Shown here: positions 47,849 to 56,961 of the stretch, in pieces
How the letters are laid out: each line of letters starts with the position of its first letter
Position numbering within the stretch: position 1 is the stretch's first letter
Origin: Chlamydiota bacterium
GTDB taxonomy: Bacteria > Auribacterota > Tritonobacteria > UBA1439
DNA length: 64,000 bases
Assembly: GCA_012729785.1 (NCBI GenBank)
Contig: JAAYCL010000025.1
Span: 39,178-103,177, forward strand
Reading direction: 5' to 3'
The notes under the pieces: model-generated
Told to the model about the DNA's origin: nothing
Databases searched by the model: none
What the model saw: the letters and a program-made list of their open reading frames with translations, nothing else
Program-made: the position numbers and the translations under genes

Positions 47849-48360
47849 GCGCCTCCAGAGGGGCTAATGATACGACAATCTCGATGAGATCACAATGTTG
47901 AGCCGATATCCATGTTGAGCCGATATCCCTGCCGTAGTAAAGCAAACATGAATTTACATAGTTGGGCTATTTGCAGGAGTGATTGTGTTTGATGGGCGAT
48001 ATCAAGATGGGAAGGAGTCACGCCTCCGACGTGGAGGCAAGCTCGACGGCGGTCCGGATCCTTGCGGCGACGTGGGGGATAACGCCGGCCCGGAAACACC
48101 CTCTCCGCTCAGTCCCCCTTGCCCTCGCTCCTATTACGCTACCCCTCGCACGAAGACGCCCTTTTGAATCTAGAGCGTCCGGCGCAGGCTGGCCGCAAAC
48201 CGCCCGCTCGCACGGAAAAGCCCTACTGCTGCACCACGGCCTTGCAGCTGTCGTTGAACGCCCCAACTCATTCGATGCGCCTTGCCCGATTCGGTTCCCT
48301 TCCCCGGATCATGGAGTGAGAAAGAGGCGCACGGAACAACAATGCACATAGCACATAAAG
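47849..48360. other. Intergenic region upstream of the defence operon
   Basis: No gene is supported; short frames on both strands lack family features and a ribosome site. It contains the 17-base tandem repeat and falls back to high GC from about 48000. The promoter of the five-gene operon must lie at 47850-47960, where GATATC-containing and TAGT-rich sequence is found. Confidence 0.45.
47895..47928. repeat. Perfect tandem 17-base duplication
   Basis: ATGTTGAGCCGATATCC occurs at 47895-47911 and again at 47912-47928 without a gap. It begins 50 bases upstream of the helicase start codon, so it may be a pair of operator sites for the defence operon or a recombination scar. Confidence 0.6.
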
Positions 48361-48390
48361 AAGCGGCGCGCCCTTTCGGGCGCGCCGCTT
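48361..48390 (-). terminator. Terminator hairpin after histone-like gene
   Basis: A perfect 13-base inverted repeat (AAGCGGCGCGCCC) with loop TTTC is found 29 bases after the stop of the lysine-rich protein on the minus strand; CTTCTTTATG follows, a poor but present T-rich run. Confidence 0.65.
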
Positions 48391-48418
48391 GGGGCATCAC
48401 CGTTGTGCGGAGAGCCGG

Positions 48419-48937
48419 TCAGGCCTTCTTCACCTTGTCCGCCAGCTTGATGAGCCGGCAGATGCGGATGACCTCGAGCCTGCCTCCCACCCCCACGGCC
48501 GCGCTGTCGGCGCGGAACTCCTGGACGATGCCGACGCGCTCCTTGCCGCCGTCCGTCCTCCATCCGACCAGATTGCCGATCTTGATATCGGTCGGGACCG
48601 ACGGACGCCTGCTGGGCTTCGCCGGGGTCATCTGGGAGTACTTCAACCAGATCGGCTCGGCCTGTGCCGCGTCGCCGACCACAAGGATCGAGGGCGCGCC
48701 TTCTTCGCCGAATCTCCTCAGGACGACCTTCTTGGCGGCCTTACGGCCCCTGCGGCCGGCCTTCTTCTGCTTTTTCGCGGCCTTGGGGGCCGCCTTCCCC
48801 GCCTTCTTGCCGGGCTTCGCTGCGGCAGCCGCGGCCTGTTTCTTAACCTTCCTGCCGCTCCTGGCGGCCTTTTTCGCGGTCTTTTTCGCCTTTTTGGGCG
48901 TCTCCTCGGCCTGCGAGGAGATGAGTTCATCGATCAT
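48419..48937 (-). CDS. Histone H1-like Lys/Ala-rich protein with C-terminal domain
   Basis: A 172-residue protein. Residues 14-85 consist of Lys/Ala/Pro repeats (KKAKKTAKKAA, PGKKAGKAAPKAAKK) like bacterial histone H1-like and HC1/HC2 proteins, so it should bind DNA or RNA non-specifically. Residues 85-172 are a compact domain (VGDAAQAEPIWLKYSQMTP, IGNLVGWRTDGGKERVGIVQEF) of unknown identity. ATG at 48937 has GGAAGGAGG at 7-base spacing. It has its own terminator, and lies at the edge of the low-GC defence island but has host-like composition. Confidence 0.78.
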   Translation of the reverse strand: MIDELISSQAEETPKKAKKTAKKAARSGRKVKKQAAAAAAKPGKKAGKAAPKAAKKQKKAGRRGRKAAKKVVLRRFGEEGAPSILVVGDAAQAEPIWLKYSQMTPAKPSRRPSVPTDIKIGNLVGWRTDGGKERVGIVQEFRADSAAVGVGGRLEVIRICRLIKLADKVKKA

Positions 48938-49155
48938 CTGCGTCCTCCTTCCTTCTTTTCGTTCTTTCGAACCCCCGCGGACGCACCGCGGAACCTCCTG
49001 ACCGGCTGCGGAACCCGCCGTCCGCACCACAGTCACTTCACGGCTTCATGGTATCAGGAAACGGACGTCTGTCAAGGAAAATTGAGCGTCCACAGGGGGG
49101 CTGGGGCGCCCCCGCCCGGCGCGCAATGCGGCGCCGTTCAGGCCCGTTCCCGTGG

Positions 49156-49161
49156 TATATT
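49156..49161 (+). promoter_or_regulatory. -10-like TATATT box
   Basis: TATATT ends 6 bases before the ATG at 49168 and no Shine-Dalgarno site is visible, consistent with a leaderless message. Confidence 0.35.
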
Positions 49162-49167
49162 TGCGCA

Positions 49168-50493
49168 ATGCGCGCCGCTGCAAGCGCTTCGTGCGCCGTC
49201 CTCCTCGTCTGTGCCGCCCGCGTCCCGTCGTTGGCGGAGACGTGGGCGTGGTCAGGCACCGGGCGCATCGAGGGGGCGGACAACGTCTTCAGGATCGTCC
49301 AGGCCTGCGGCGGCGCCCTGCACGCCGCCACCGGCCCCCGCGGGGCGGTCTACACGTCCCACGGGGAAGGATGGAGCCGCCCCGCGTTCCTCCCCGGCGC
49401 AGCCGATGTCCTGGCCCTCATCGAAGCGTCAAACGGCTCCCTCTACGCCGGCAGCTCCCCGAACGGGGCGATCTTTAGGAGCGATGACGGCGGGGAAAGC
49501 TGGGACGCGATCTTCTCGGACCATGCGAACGTAGGCGAGGTCAAGTCGTTCGCCGAGATGGAAGACGGGTCCCTGTACGCTGGCACCGGCCCGGAGGGGA
49601 CGATCCTCGTCTCCCGCGACGGCGGGGGATCGTGGGAGGAGGCGGGGAGTATCCCGGGCGCGCGGTTCGTCTACTGTCTCCTCGCCGCCTCGGGCGAGGT
49701 TCTCTACGCAGGGACCGACTGCGGCGTCTTCGCGTCTCACGAGGAGGGCCGGTGGCGGTCCACCGGCGGGCCTCCGGGCGTTCCCCTCGTCTTCCGCCTT
49801 GCGGAGGGGACAAGCGGATCGATCCTCGCGGGGTGCGATGGACAAACGTTCGAGTATCCGGCCGGGACGGGTTCGTGGCTTCCCGGCCTGCGGGTGAGCC
49901 GATTCAGCTACGCGGTCTTCAGCATCGTGGACGTTTCGGGAACGCTTTTCGCAAGCACCGGATCGGACAGCGGCATCCACGCGCGCGCGCCGGGCGACGC
50001 GGCCTGGCGCCGCGTCGCCGGTTTCAGGTACGCGCCGAACGTCTACGACCTGCTCCACGCGTCCGACGGGACGTCGTACGCGGCGGTCGGCGGCTCCGCG
50101 GGCTCGGGGGCGGTGTACGCGCACGCGCCGCTCCTGAAAGTCTGGGTGGGCACGGATATGCCCAATGCCGGGGAGCCGCTGACCGTCGAGTTCGCCGTGC
50201 GCCCCGTCGCATCCCGTTTCGACGCGTACGCGATCGTCACGGGGCCGGGCGGATCCTACTCCTGCACAGACGGAACCCCGTCGGTTTTGGTGCCCGGCAT
50301 CCGGCCGTTCCTGCGCGGCGTCCCCGGCCTCGCCGTCCCCGCGTCAGGCGTCGTCCTCTCCCTCCCCGCCGCGCCCCCCGGCGCCTGGTCGGTCGTCGCC
50401 GGCCTCGTCCCCGCCGGGGCGCCGCCCTCGGCACACGGTACAATCCCCGGATATCTCGATTCCTGCCGGATCGAGATCGGGGCCGGAAGGTGA
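49168..50493 (+). CDS. Secreted BNR/photosystem-stability-type propeller protein
   Basis: A 441-residue protein with signal peptide (about 1-24). Propeller-like repeats contain SDDGGESWDAI and SRDGGGSWEEAG (BNR/Asp-box motif SxDxGxxW) with strands such as GSLYAGTGPEGTIL between, as in sialidases and HCF136-like proteins. Residues 350-441 form a different C-terminal domain (PNAGEPLTVEFAVRP...FDAYAIVTGPGG), similar to the end of the propeller encoded at 25421. The start was chosen at the signal peptide; a -10-like box lies just upstream. Confidence 0.78.
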   Translation: MRAAASASCAVLLVCAARVPSLAETWAWSGTGRIEGADNVFRIVQACGGALHAATGPRGAVYTSHGEGWSRPAFLPGAADVLALIEASNGSLYAGSSPNGAIFRSDDGGESWDAIFSDHANVGEVKSFAEMEDGSLYAGTGPEGTILVSRDGGGSWEEAGSIPGARFVYCLLAASGEVLYAGTDCGVFASHEEGRWRSTGGPPGVPLVFRLAEGTSGSILAGCDGQTFEYPAGTGSWLPGLRVSRFSYAVFSIVDVSGTLFASTGSDSGIHARAPGDAAWRRVAGFRYAPNVYDLLHASDGTSYAAVGGSAGSGAVYAHAPLLKVWVGTDMPNAGEPLTVEFAVRPVASRFDAYAIVTGPGGSYSCTDGTPSVLVPGIRPFLRGVPGLAVPASGVVLSLPAAPPGAWSVVAGLVPAGAPPSAHGTIPGYLDSCRIEIGAGR

Positions 50494-50736
50494 CGTCTCG
50501 CCGCGGAGGGGCCGACGCGGCGGGGGCCCCCGTGCTCCGCGGCGGCGGCACCGTAGATCGTATCGCCTTTCCATGGCGCTTCCCGGGCACCCCGATTCCG
50601 GGCCGTCGCATTCGCCGCCGGATCCCTCCGGTGGCGATCCCGGCGGCGTGCGGTTGAACGGCGTTGACAGGCCGCGCCGCCTGGCCGATACTTTCGGCGT
50701 AAGGACGCGCCCGCCTGAAGGGAGCCCGCGGACCCG

Positions 50737-51564
50737 ATGAAGACCTTCACCGCCGCGCTCGTCCAGATCGAGGTCGAGGCCGACGTCGAGTCGAATCTGC
50801 GGCGTCTCGAGGCGGGGCTCCGCGACGCGGCCGCGCGCGGAGCGGCGCTCGTCTGCGGTCCGGAGTTCTTCCTCTGTCCCGTCGACCCGTCGGAACTCTC
50901 CCGACGCGCTACCGCAGTCCCCGGCCCCCTCACCGAGCGACTCGGCGAGATGGCCCGCCGTTACGCCGTTCACTTCGTCCCCGGCACCATCCCCGAGCGG
51001 CGGGAGGACGGGCACCCGTTCAACACCCTTGTCGCCTTCGGCCCCGACGGGGCGCTGATCGGATCGTACCGGAAACGCCACCTCTTCCGCGCGGCGGTAC
51101 CCGGGGCATTCTCGCACGACGAAGGGGAGTACCTCTCCGCGGGCGAACGACCCGCCGGCCTCATCGACACGCCGTTCGCCCGCCTTGGGACGGGCATCTG
51201 CTACGATCTGCGGTTCCCCGAGCAGTTCCTGCGCCTCTCCCTCGCCGGCGCGGAGGTCCTTGTCGTCCCGTCGGCGTTCACGAGGCTCACCGGCCAGGCG
51301 CACTGGAGCGTTCTCTGCCGCGCGCGCGCCATCGAGACCGGATGCTTCCTCCTCGCGCCCGACCAGGCGGGATCTCCGCCGGCGGGACCGCCGCGCTACG
51401 GGCGGAGTGCGATCGTCGGTCCGTGGGGCGAGGTGCTCGCTATGGCCGGGGAGGGGGACGAGGTGATCTTCGCGGCACTCCCCGCGGAGGCGCTCGCGGA
51501 GGCGCGCGCGCGCCTTCGCAGCGTCGCGGGGCGCGTGCGGGGCGATTCCGTCCCCGCCCCCTGA
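50737..51564 (+). CDS. Carbon-nitrogen hydrolase (nitrilase superfamily, Nit-like amidase)
   Basis: A 275-residue member of the nitrilase superfamily. The catalytic triad is visible as Glu43 (GPEFFL), Lys113 (YRKRHLF) and Cys155 (TGICYDLRFPE). YRKRHLF and CYDLRFPE are like Nit1/Nit2 (deaminated-glutathione or omega-amidase) members, which hydrolyse amides of dicarboxylic acids; I cannot distinguish these from other aliphatic amidases. ATG at 50737 has AAGGGAG upstream. Confidence 0.88.
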   Translation: MKTFTAALVQIEVEADVESNLRRLEAGLRDAAARGAALVCGPEFFLCPVDPSELSRRATAVPGPLTERLGEMARRYAVHFVPGTIPERREDGHPFNTLVAFGPDGALIGSYRKRHLFRAAVPGAFSHDEGEYLSAGERPAGLIDTPFARLGTGICYDLRFPEQFLRLSLAGAEVLVVPSAFTRLTGQAHWSVLCRARAIETGCFLLAPDQAGSPPAGPPRYGRSAIVGPWGEVLAMAGEGDEVIFAALPAEALAEARARLRSVAGRVRGDSVPAP

Positions 51565-52012
51565 GACAACCATCCGGGGGGAGATATCCCCGGCAGGGAA
51601 ACCATTTCCCGCGCCGGATTCCGGGTACAAGCGGGATCGGGACGCGAACGTTGCCGTTTCTCCTCTTCCGCCGGTTCAAGACAAACCCTCCGCGCGGTTC
51701 CTTGCCCTACTAGTCGCAACGGGGGACCGTTTTATTACAGACTATTTTCAGTTTTTTCAGCCGGTGACATAACGAAGCGGGAAACAACCTAAAAACCGCT
51801 CCCGGTGCATCCGGCCGCGCGCAACGAAACGGCGCCGGGTCGTACGCGGCGGCGACGCGCGCGGGGGACCCCCCGCGCTTCTCCCGGGAGGCGCGCGTGG
51901 GTGGCCGGGCGCAGGATGCAGAGCGCCCGGGCACCCCGATGCGCGTCGCGGCACGCCCGACACCGCAATTACAGTTCCCCTCCCCCGTCCCCACCGGCTA
52001 TAATGAGCGCCT
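51565..52012. other. Intergenic region before the GH13-type gene
   Basis: No gene is supported in about 450 bases. Positions 51710-51780 are AT-rich. A -10-like TATAAT lies at 51999-52004, next to the start of the following gene. Confidence 0.45.
51999..52004 (+). promoter_or_regulatory. -10-like TATAAT box
   Basis: Perfect TATAAT ends 8 bases before the ATG at 52013. There is no Shine-Dalgarno site, suggesting a leaderless transcript. No good -35 box at 17-base spacing. Confidence 0.45.
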
Positions 52013-55000
52013 ATGAGCCCGGCGAACGGTCGGCCCCGCAGGCCGTACTTCCCTCTCGAGTTCCCCGTTTCGAAGAAGGAGTGGGACCGCTACGAACTGG
52101 GGCGCGGCATCTTCCCGGAGGGGGGCGAGGTCCGCGTCCCCGACTTCCGCGTCCTCCGGCAGATCGTCAAGAGGATCTACGAACGCCGGGACGACCGGGC
52201 GTTCTCCGGCGTGCCGCCGAAGGCGGGGCAACTCAACGCGACCGGCCTCCTCAACGAGATCTTCCGCGCGATCATCAGGCGCTACTGCGAGACGAAGAAC
52301 CCCGCGGCGTTCAAGAAGGGGCTGGCGCATGCGAAGACGCGCCTCGCTCCGAACCGGCTCCGCGGCGCGATCGAGGAGTTCGTCGCCGCCTTCCCTCCGC
52401 AGACGGTCTTGACGGGGCGCCTCGCGCCGCGGAAGTTTCTCGCGGGGGAGACCGGCGGCATCCCCAACCGGCAGCTCGCGGCCGCCGAGATGCTCCTCCT
52501 CGCCATCTCGAACGCCAACCCCGCGCTCGCCCCGGCGATCGAGCTGTTCAACGACGAAACACTCGCCCGGGAGACCGCCTACCCGGCCCTTCTCCGGTCG
52601 CTCGAGTCGTTCTTCCGCGCCCAGCCCGGCTTCGGCCGCGCCGACACGCCGATCCTGGACTTTCTGCGCGAGCCGGTTTCCGCATTCCCCGACTCGCTGC
52701 AGGGACAGCTCTCCTACATCAGGGAGCGCTGGCGCGAGTATCTGCCCGAGGCGCTCTACTACCGGCTCCTCACCGCCCTCGACGTCCTCAAGGAGGAGGA
52801 GAAGTCGGGCTGGCTCGGGGCGGGGCCGACGCAGGTCCTCACCTTCAAGGGGCTCCGCGACGATGAGTACCCGGAGTACGCGCGGTACGTCGACTCCCCC
52901 GAATACGAGCGCTTCACCGAGGACCGCGACTGGATGTCGAAGGTCGTGCTGATCGCCAAGAGCACCTACGTCTGGCTCGACCAGCTCTCGAAAAAGCACG
53001 GCCGCCTGATCAGGCGCATCGACGAGATCCCCGACGAGGAGCTGGACACGCTCGCCCGCTGGGGATTCTCCGGCCTCTGGCTCATCGGCATCTGGGAGCG
53101 GAGCCCCGCCTCGCGCCGGATCAAGCAGATCTGCGGCAACGCCGAGGCCCTCGCCTCCGCCTACTCCCTCTACGACTACTCGATCAGCCGCGACCTCGGC
53201 GGGGAGGAGGCGTTCCGCAGGTTGAAGGAGCGGGCGTGGCGGCGCGGGATACGGCTGTGCACCGATGTCGTCCCCAACCACACCGGCCTCTACTCGCGGT
53301 GGGTCGTCGAGCACCCGGAGCGCTACATCCAGCTCGACTCCCCGCCGTTCCCCGGCTACCGGTTCACCGGCCCCGACCTCTCCGGCGACCCGCGCGTCTC
53401 GCTCCGGATCGAAGACGGCTACTGGAGCCGGCGCGACGCCGCCGTCGTCTTCCAGCGGCGCGATACCCGCACGGGCGAAACGCGCTACATCTACCACGGC
53501 AACGACGGCACGAGTATGCCGTGGAACGACACGGCGCAGCTCGACTTCCTCCGCGCCGATGTCCGCGAGGCGGTGATCCGCACCATACTCGACGTCGCGA
53601 GGCGCTTCCCGATCATCCGCCTCGACGCGGCGATGACGCTCGCCAAGAAGCATTTCCAGCGCCTCTGGTACCCGCACCCCGGCACCGGCGGCGGGATCCC
53701 CTCGCGCGCCGAGCACGGGATGCTGCGCGAGGAGTTCGACCGCCGGATGCCGCACGAGTTCTGGCGCGAGGTCGTGGACCGGGTGACCCGCGAGATGCCC
53801 GACACGCTTCTGCTCGCCGAGGCGTTCTGGATGATGGAGGGGTACTTCGTCCGCACGCTCGGGATGCACCGCGTCTACAACAGCGCCTTCATGAACATGC
53901 TGAAGATGGAGGAGAACGACAAGTACCGGAGCGTGGTGAAGAACGTACTCGAGTTCGACCCGCGGGTGCTCAAGCGGTTCGTCAACTTCATGAACAACCC
54001 GGACGAGCGCACGGCGGTCGACCAGTTCGGCTGCGGCGACAAGTACTTCGGCGTCTGCCTGATGATGGTGACGATGCCGGGCCTGCCGATGTTCGGGCAC
54101 GGGCAGATCTTCGGGTTCAAGGAGAAGTACGGGATGGAGTACCGCCGCGCCTACTGGGACGAGCCGATCGACTGGAACCTCGTCCGGCGCCACGAGGCGG
54201 AGATCTTCCCGCTGATGCGGAAACGGCACCTGTTCAGCGGGGTCGAGCGGTTCGCCCTCTACGACTTCTACACCGGCTCCGGCCGGGTGGACGAAAACGT
54301 CTTCGCCTTCTCGAACCGTTGCGGGACCGAGCGCGCGGTGGTGCTCTACCACAACCGCTACGCGGAGACGGAGGGGTGGATACGGACCTCATGCGGCATG
54401 GCGATGGACTACGAGGGCGGCGGGGAGAAACGGGTCGTCCAGAAGACGCTCGCCGAGGCGCTGGAACTGAACGTGGCGCCCGGCGTCCACTACATCTTCC
54501 GCGACCAGGCGACGAACCTCGAGCACATTCGTTCCGGCCGGGATCTGGCCCGCCAGGGGATCCGCGCGCGGCTCGGGGCCTACCGCTTCGCGGTCTATTT
54601 GGACTTCCGGGAGGTCGCCGACGGGCCCGAGGGGTACTACCGGCGCCTGGCCAAGTCGCTCGGCTGGCGCGGCGTGCCGAGCGTCGAGGAGGCGGTGCGG
54701 GAGCTGATCCTCGAGCCGGTCCACGCGCCGTTCGTCCGGTTCACGGGCAACACGGCGGTCGAAACGTTCGCCGCCGATCCCGTCGCGGCGCGCCCGGGAC
54801 TCGCCAAAGACGCGGCGGAGCTGGTCCGGGCGGTCTCCAAACAGACGGGCGCCTCGGGCGACGGCCGCCGCGTGCGGGAGCAGATCGCCAAGGGGATGGA
54901 AACGCTCGCGCGCGTCGCCGCATTCCCACCCGAAGGGTCGCCCGCGCTCGACTACCTGCGGACGGGGTTCGATGAAGGGAGCGTCTTCATGGCCACCGCC

Positions 55001-55516
55001 CTCGCGTGGGTCATCACGCACAACCTCGGCGCGCTGCGGTCACGCGAGGACGCCGCGGCGCAGGGCGTGGCCTTGATGGACGAACTGCTGCTCGGGAAGG
55101 CGTTCGCAGAGGCGCTCCGGGGGCACGGCCTCGACGCGTGGGCCGCCGCGCAGCGCGCCACGCTCCTGGCCATCCTCACCGGCTACCACCGTTGGGCCGA
55201 CACCGGCCGCGAAGAGGAGTGCCTCGCCTCGTTCAGGGATCTTCTCAACGACGGCGACGCGCGCCTCTGCCTCGGCTTCAACCGCTATAACGGCGTCCTC
55301 TGGTTCAACCGCGAGCGGTTGGAGACCCTCCTCTACTGGCTCTATACCGTGTCGGTCCTCGGCCTCGCCGCCGAAGAAACGGCGTCGAACGCCGAGATTC
55401 TCCGCGGCGCCGAGCGGCGCTTCGAGATCATACGGCGCATCCAAGACGCCGCCGAGGCGTCCGGGTACGAGGCGGACAGGTTCACCGCCCTGCTCGCGCC
55501 CGCGGCGCCGGCATAG
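52013..55516 (+). CDS. Large GH13-type glycosidase (alpha-amylase family)
   Basis: An 1167-residue protein with no signal peptide. GH13 catalytic-barrel motifs are present: DVVPNHTG (region I, about 418), IIRLDAAM (region II, nucleophile aspartate, about 533), LLLAEAFW (region III, acid glutamate, about 600) and NFMNNPDE (region IV, about 660). In region IV the usual NHD is NPD, so the substrate-binding histidine is proline. The 330 residues before the barrel, and about 400 after it, have no domain I can name. It probably acts on alpha-glucans or a disaccharide in the cytoplasm. Start ATG at 52013. Confidence 0.85.
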   Translation: MSPANGRPRRPYFPLEFPVSKKEWDRYELGRGIFPEGGEVRVPDFRVLRQIVKRIYERRDDRAFSGVPPKAGQLNATGLLNEIFRAIIRRYCETKNPAAFKKGLAHAKTRLAPNRLRGAIEEFVAAFPPQTVLTGRLAPRKFLAGETGGIPNRQLAAAEMLLLAISNANPALAPAIELFNDETLARETAYPALLRSLESFFRAQPGFGRADTPILDFLREPVSAFPDSLQGQLSYIRERWREYLPEALYYRLLTALDVLKEEEKSGWLGAGPTQVLTFKGLRDDEYPEYARYVDSPEYERFTEDRDWMSKVVLIAKSTYVWLDQLSKKHGRLIRRIDEIPDEELDTLARWGFSGLWLIGIWERSPASRRIKQICGNAEALASAYSLYDYSISRDLGGEEAFRRLKERAWRRGIRLCTDVVPNHTGLYSRWVVEHPERYIQLDSPPFPGYRFTGPDLSGDPRVSLRIEDGYWSRRDAAVVFQRRDTRTGETRYIYHGNDGTSMPWNDTAQLDFLRADVREAVIRTILDVARRFPIIRLDAAMTLAKKHFQRLWYPHPGTGGGIPSRAEHGMLREEFDRRMPHEFWREVVDRVTREMPDTLLLAEAFWMMEGYFVRTLGMHRVYNSAFMNMLKMEENDKYRSVVKNVLEFDPRVLKRFVNFMNNPDERTAVDQFGCGDKYFGVCLMMVTMPGLPMFGHGQIFGFKEKYGMEYRRAYWDEPIDWNLVRRHEAEIFPLMRKRHLFSGVERFALYDFYTGSGRVDENVFAFSNRCGTERAVVLYHNRYAETEGWIRTSCGMAMDYEGGGEKRVVQKTLAEALELNVAPGVHYIFRDQATNLEHIRSGRDLARQGIRARLGAYRFAVYLDFREVADGPEGYYRRLAKSLGWRGVPSVEEAVRELILEPVHAPFVRFTGNTAVETFAADPVAARPGLAKDAAELVRAVSKQTGASGDGRRVREQIAKGMETLARVAAFPPEGSPALDYLRTGFDEGSVFMATALAWVITHNLGALRSREDAAAQGVALMDELLLGKAFAEALRGHGLDAWAAAQRATLLAILTGYHRWADTGREEECLASFRDLLNDGDARLCLGFNRYNGVLWFNRERLETLLYWLYTVSVLGLAAEETASNAEILRGAERRFEIIRRIQDAAEASGYEADRFTALLAPAAPA

Positions 55517-55531
55517 CGCCCCCGGCCGTCC

Positions 55532-56773
55532 TCACGCCGTGCGGTACTCCTCGGGCACCGCGTCCGCCCCGTCCCACACGACATCGCGGAAGTGCTGCGG
55601 GTCGGTGTTCCCCTCGGTGTTGATGAGGAGCACCTGCGACTGCGGACCGAGGCGCAGCAGCTCCCTGAGCGGCCCCGTATCCTTCCGCCTCAGGATAAAC
55701 ATCAACGCGCCGAGCGTCACCGCTCCGGATTCCCCCGATATGATGATCGGGTCCCCGTCCAGCGGGATGCCGTACACCCGCATCCCCTTGGCGGCCACGT
55801 AGTCGGGGCACGAGATGAAGACATCGGCGCAGTCCCAGAGCAGCCGCCAGGCAAGCGGGCTCGGTTGCCCGCAGGCAAGGCCCGCCATTATGGTGTCCAG
55901 CGCGCCACCGAACGAGTGCGGCTCCCCGTCCCCCTTCTTCGCCGACTCGTACAGGCACGCCGCCTTCTCCGGCTCCACCACCACCGAGACGGGGGCCTTC
56001 ATGCCGAACAGTTCGCGGTAGAAACCGATCGCCGACGCCGCGAGCGCGCCGACGCCCGCCTGCACGAAGAGGTGCGTCGGCCCGACGATCCCCTGCGCGG
56101 CGAGCTGCTCCTGCGCCTCGGCGAACATCGTGATATAGCCCTGCATCACCCAGATCGGGATCTCCTCGTACCCTTCCCACGAGGTGTCCGATATGACCTG
56201 CCAGCCGCGCTCCTGCGCGTCGACATTCACCTGCCGCACCGCGTCGTCGTACGTTCCGTCTATGATGATGACCTTGGCGCCGTAGCTCTCGATGGCCTTG
56301 ATGCGCACCGGGGAGGTCCCCTTGTGCACGTAGATGACCGATGTGTGCCCCAACCTCGACGCCGCCCACGCGACCCCCCTGCCGTGATTGCCGTCCGTCG
56401 CCGCCGCGAAGGTGATCGGCCCGAGCTTCTGCATCAGAACCGGCGAGGTCAACTCCTTGAGCGGCAGCTCGAGGTGCGCCATCCCAAGCTTCTTCTTCAG
56501 GAACTGATAGACGGCGAACGAGCCTCCGAGGACCTTGAACGAGTTCAGCTCGAGGCGGAGGGATTCGTCCTTCACCCAGATGCCGCCGAGGTTGAGCATC
56601 GCGGCAAGATTGTCGAGTCCCTTGAGGGGGCTGACCCGGTAGCCGGGTATCTGGCGGTGGAAACTCCGCGTGAGGCGCGCGATGCCGGGCGGGAAGATCC
56701 GGTGCAGCGCCTCGGTGCGCTCGCCCGCCCGCGCGCGCAGGTTCTCGACCCACTTGATGGGCCTGCTCCTCAT
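55532..56773 (-). CDS. dpaL: Diaminopropionate ammonia-lyase
   Basis: A 413-residue fold-type II PLP enzyme that converts 2,3-diaminopropionate to pyruvate and ammonia. NSFKVLGGS carries the PLP lysine (Lys80), and ATDGNHGRGVAWAA and GESGAVTLGA are the cofactor and phosphate-binding motifs of the DpaL/YgeX group. ATG at 56773 has AAGGAG upstream; the gene is convergent with the GH13-type gene (15-base gap). A threonine-synthase-like enzyme is the main alternative. Confidence 0.88.
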   Translation of the reverse strand: MRSRPIKWVENLRARAGERTEALHRIFPPGIARLTRSFHRQIPGYRVSPLKGLDNLAAMLNLGGIWVKDESLRLELNSFKVLGGSFAVYQFLKKKLGMAHLELPLKELTSPVLMQKLGPITFAAATDGNHGRGVAWAASRLGHTSVIYVHKGTSPVRIKAIESYGAKVIIIDGTYDDAVRQVNVDAQERGWQVISDTSWEGYEEIPIWVMQGYITMFAEAQEQLAAQGIVGPTHLFVQAGVGALAASAIGFYRELFGMKAPVSVVVEPEKAACLYESAKKGDGEPHSFGGALDTIMAGLACGQPSPLAWRLLWDCADVFISCPDYVAAKGMRVYGIPLDGDPIIISGESGAVTLGALMFILRRKDTGPLRELLRLGPQSQVLLINTEGNTDPQHFRDVVWDGADAVPEEYRTA

Positions 56774-56961
56774 GACGCACTCCTTATTCCGCAGGGAACC
56801 GGAAAGGAGAACGGGGCACTCGCCGCCGCCGCGGAAGGAGCGCCGCGACGCGACGAACCCCCGTTTCGCCCCCTCGTTCCCGTAGGCGGAGGATACCATA
56901 CCGCGGCGGAGGGCGGCAACATCGGATGCGGAGAGGGCGCGGATCGAGGACCGCCGGGGAA

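Noticed and set aside
47890..48099. 69-codon minus-strand frame upstream of the defence operon
   Set aside because: No ribosome site and mixed composition; it spans the 17-base tandem repeat and looks like promoter DNA.
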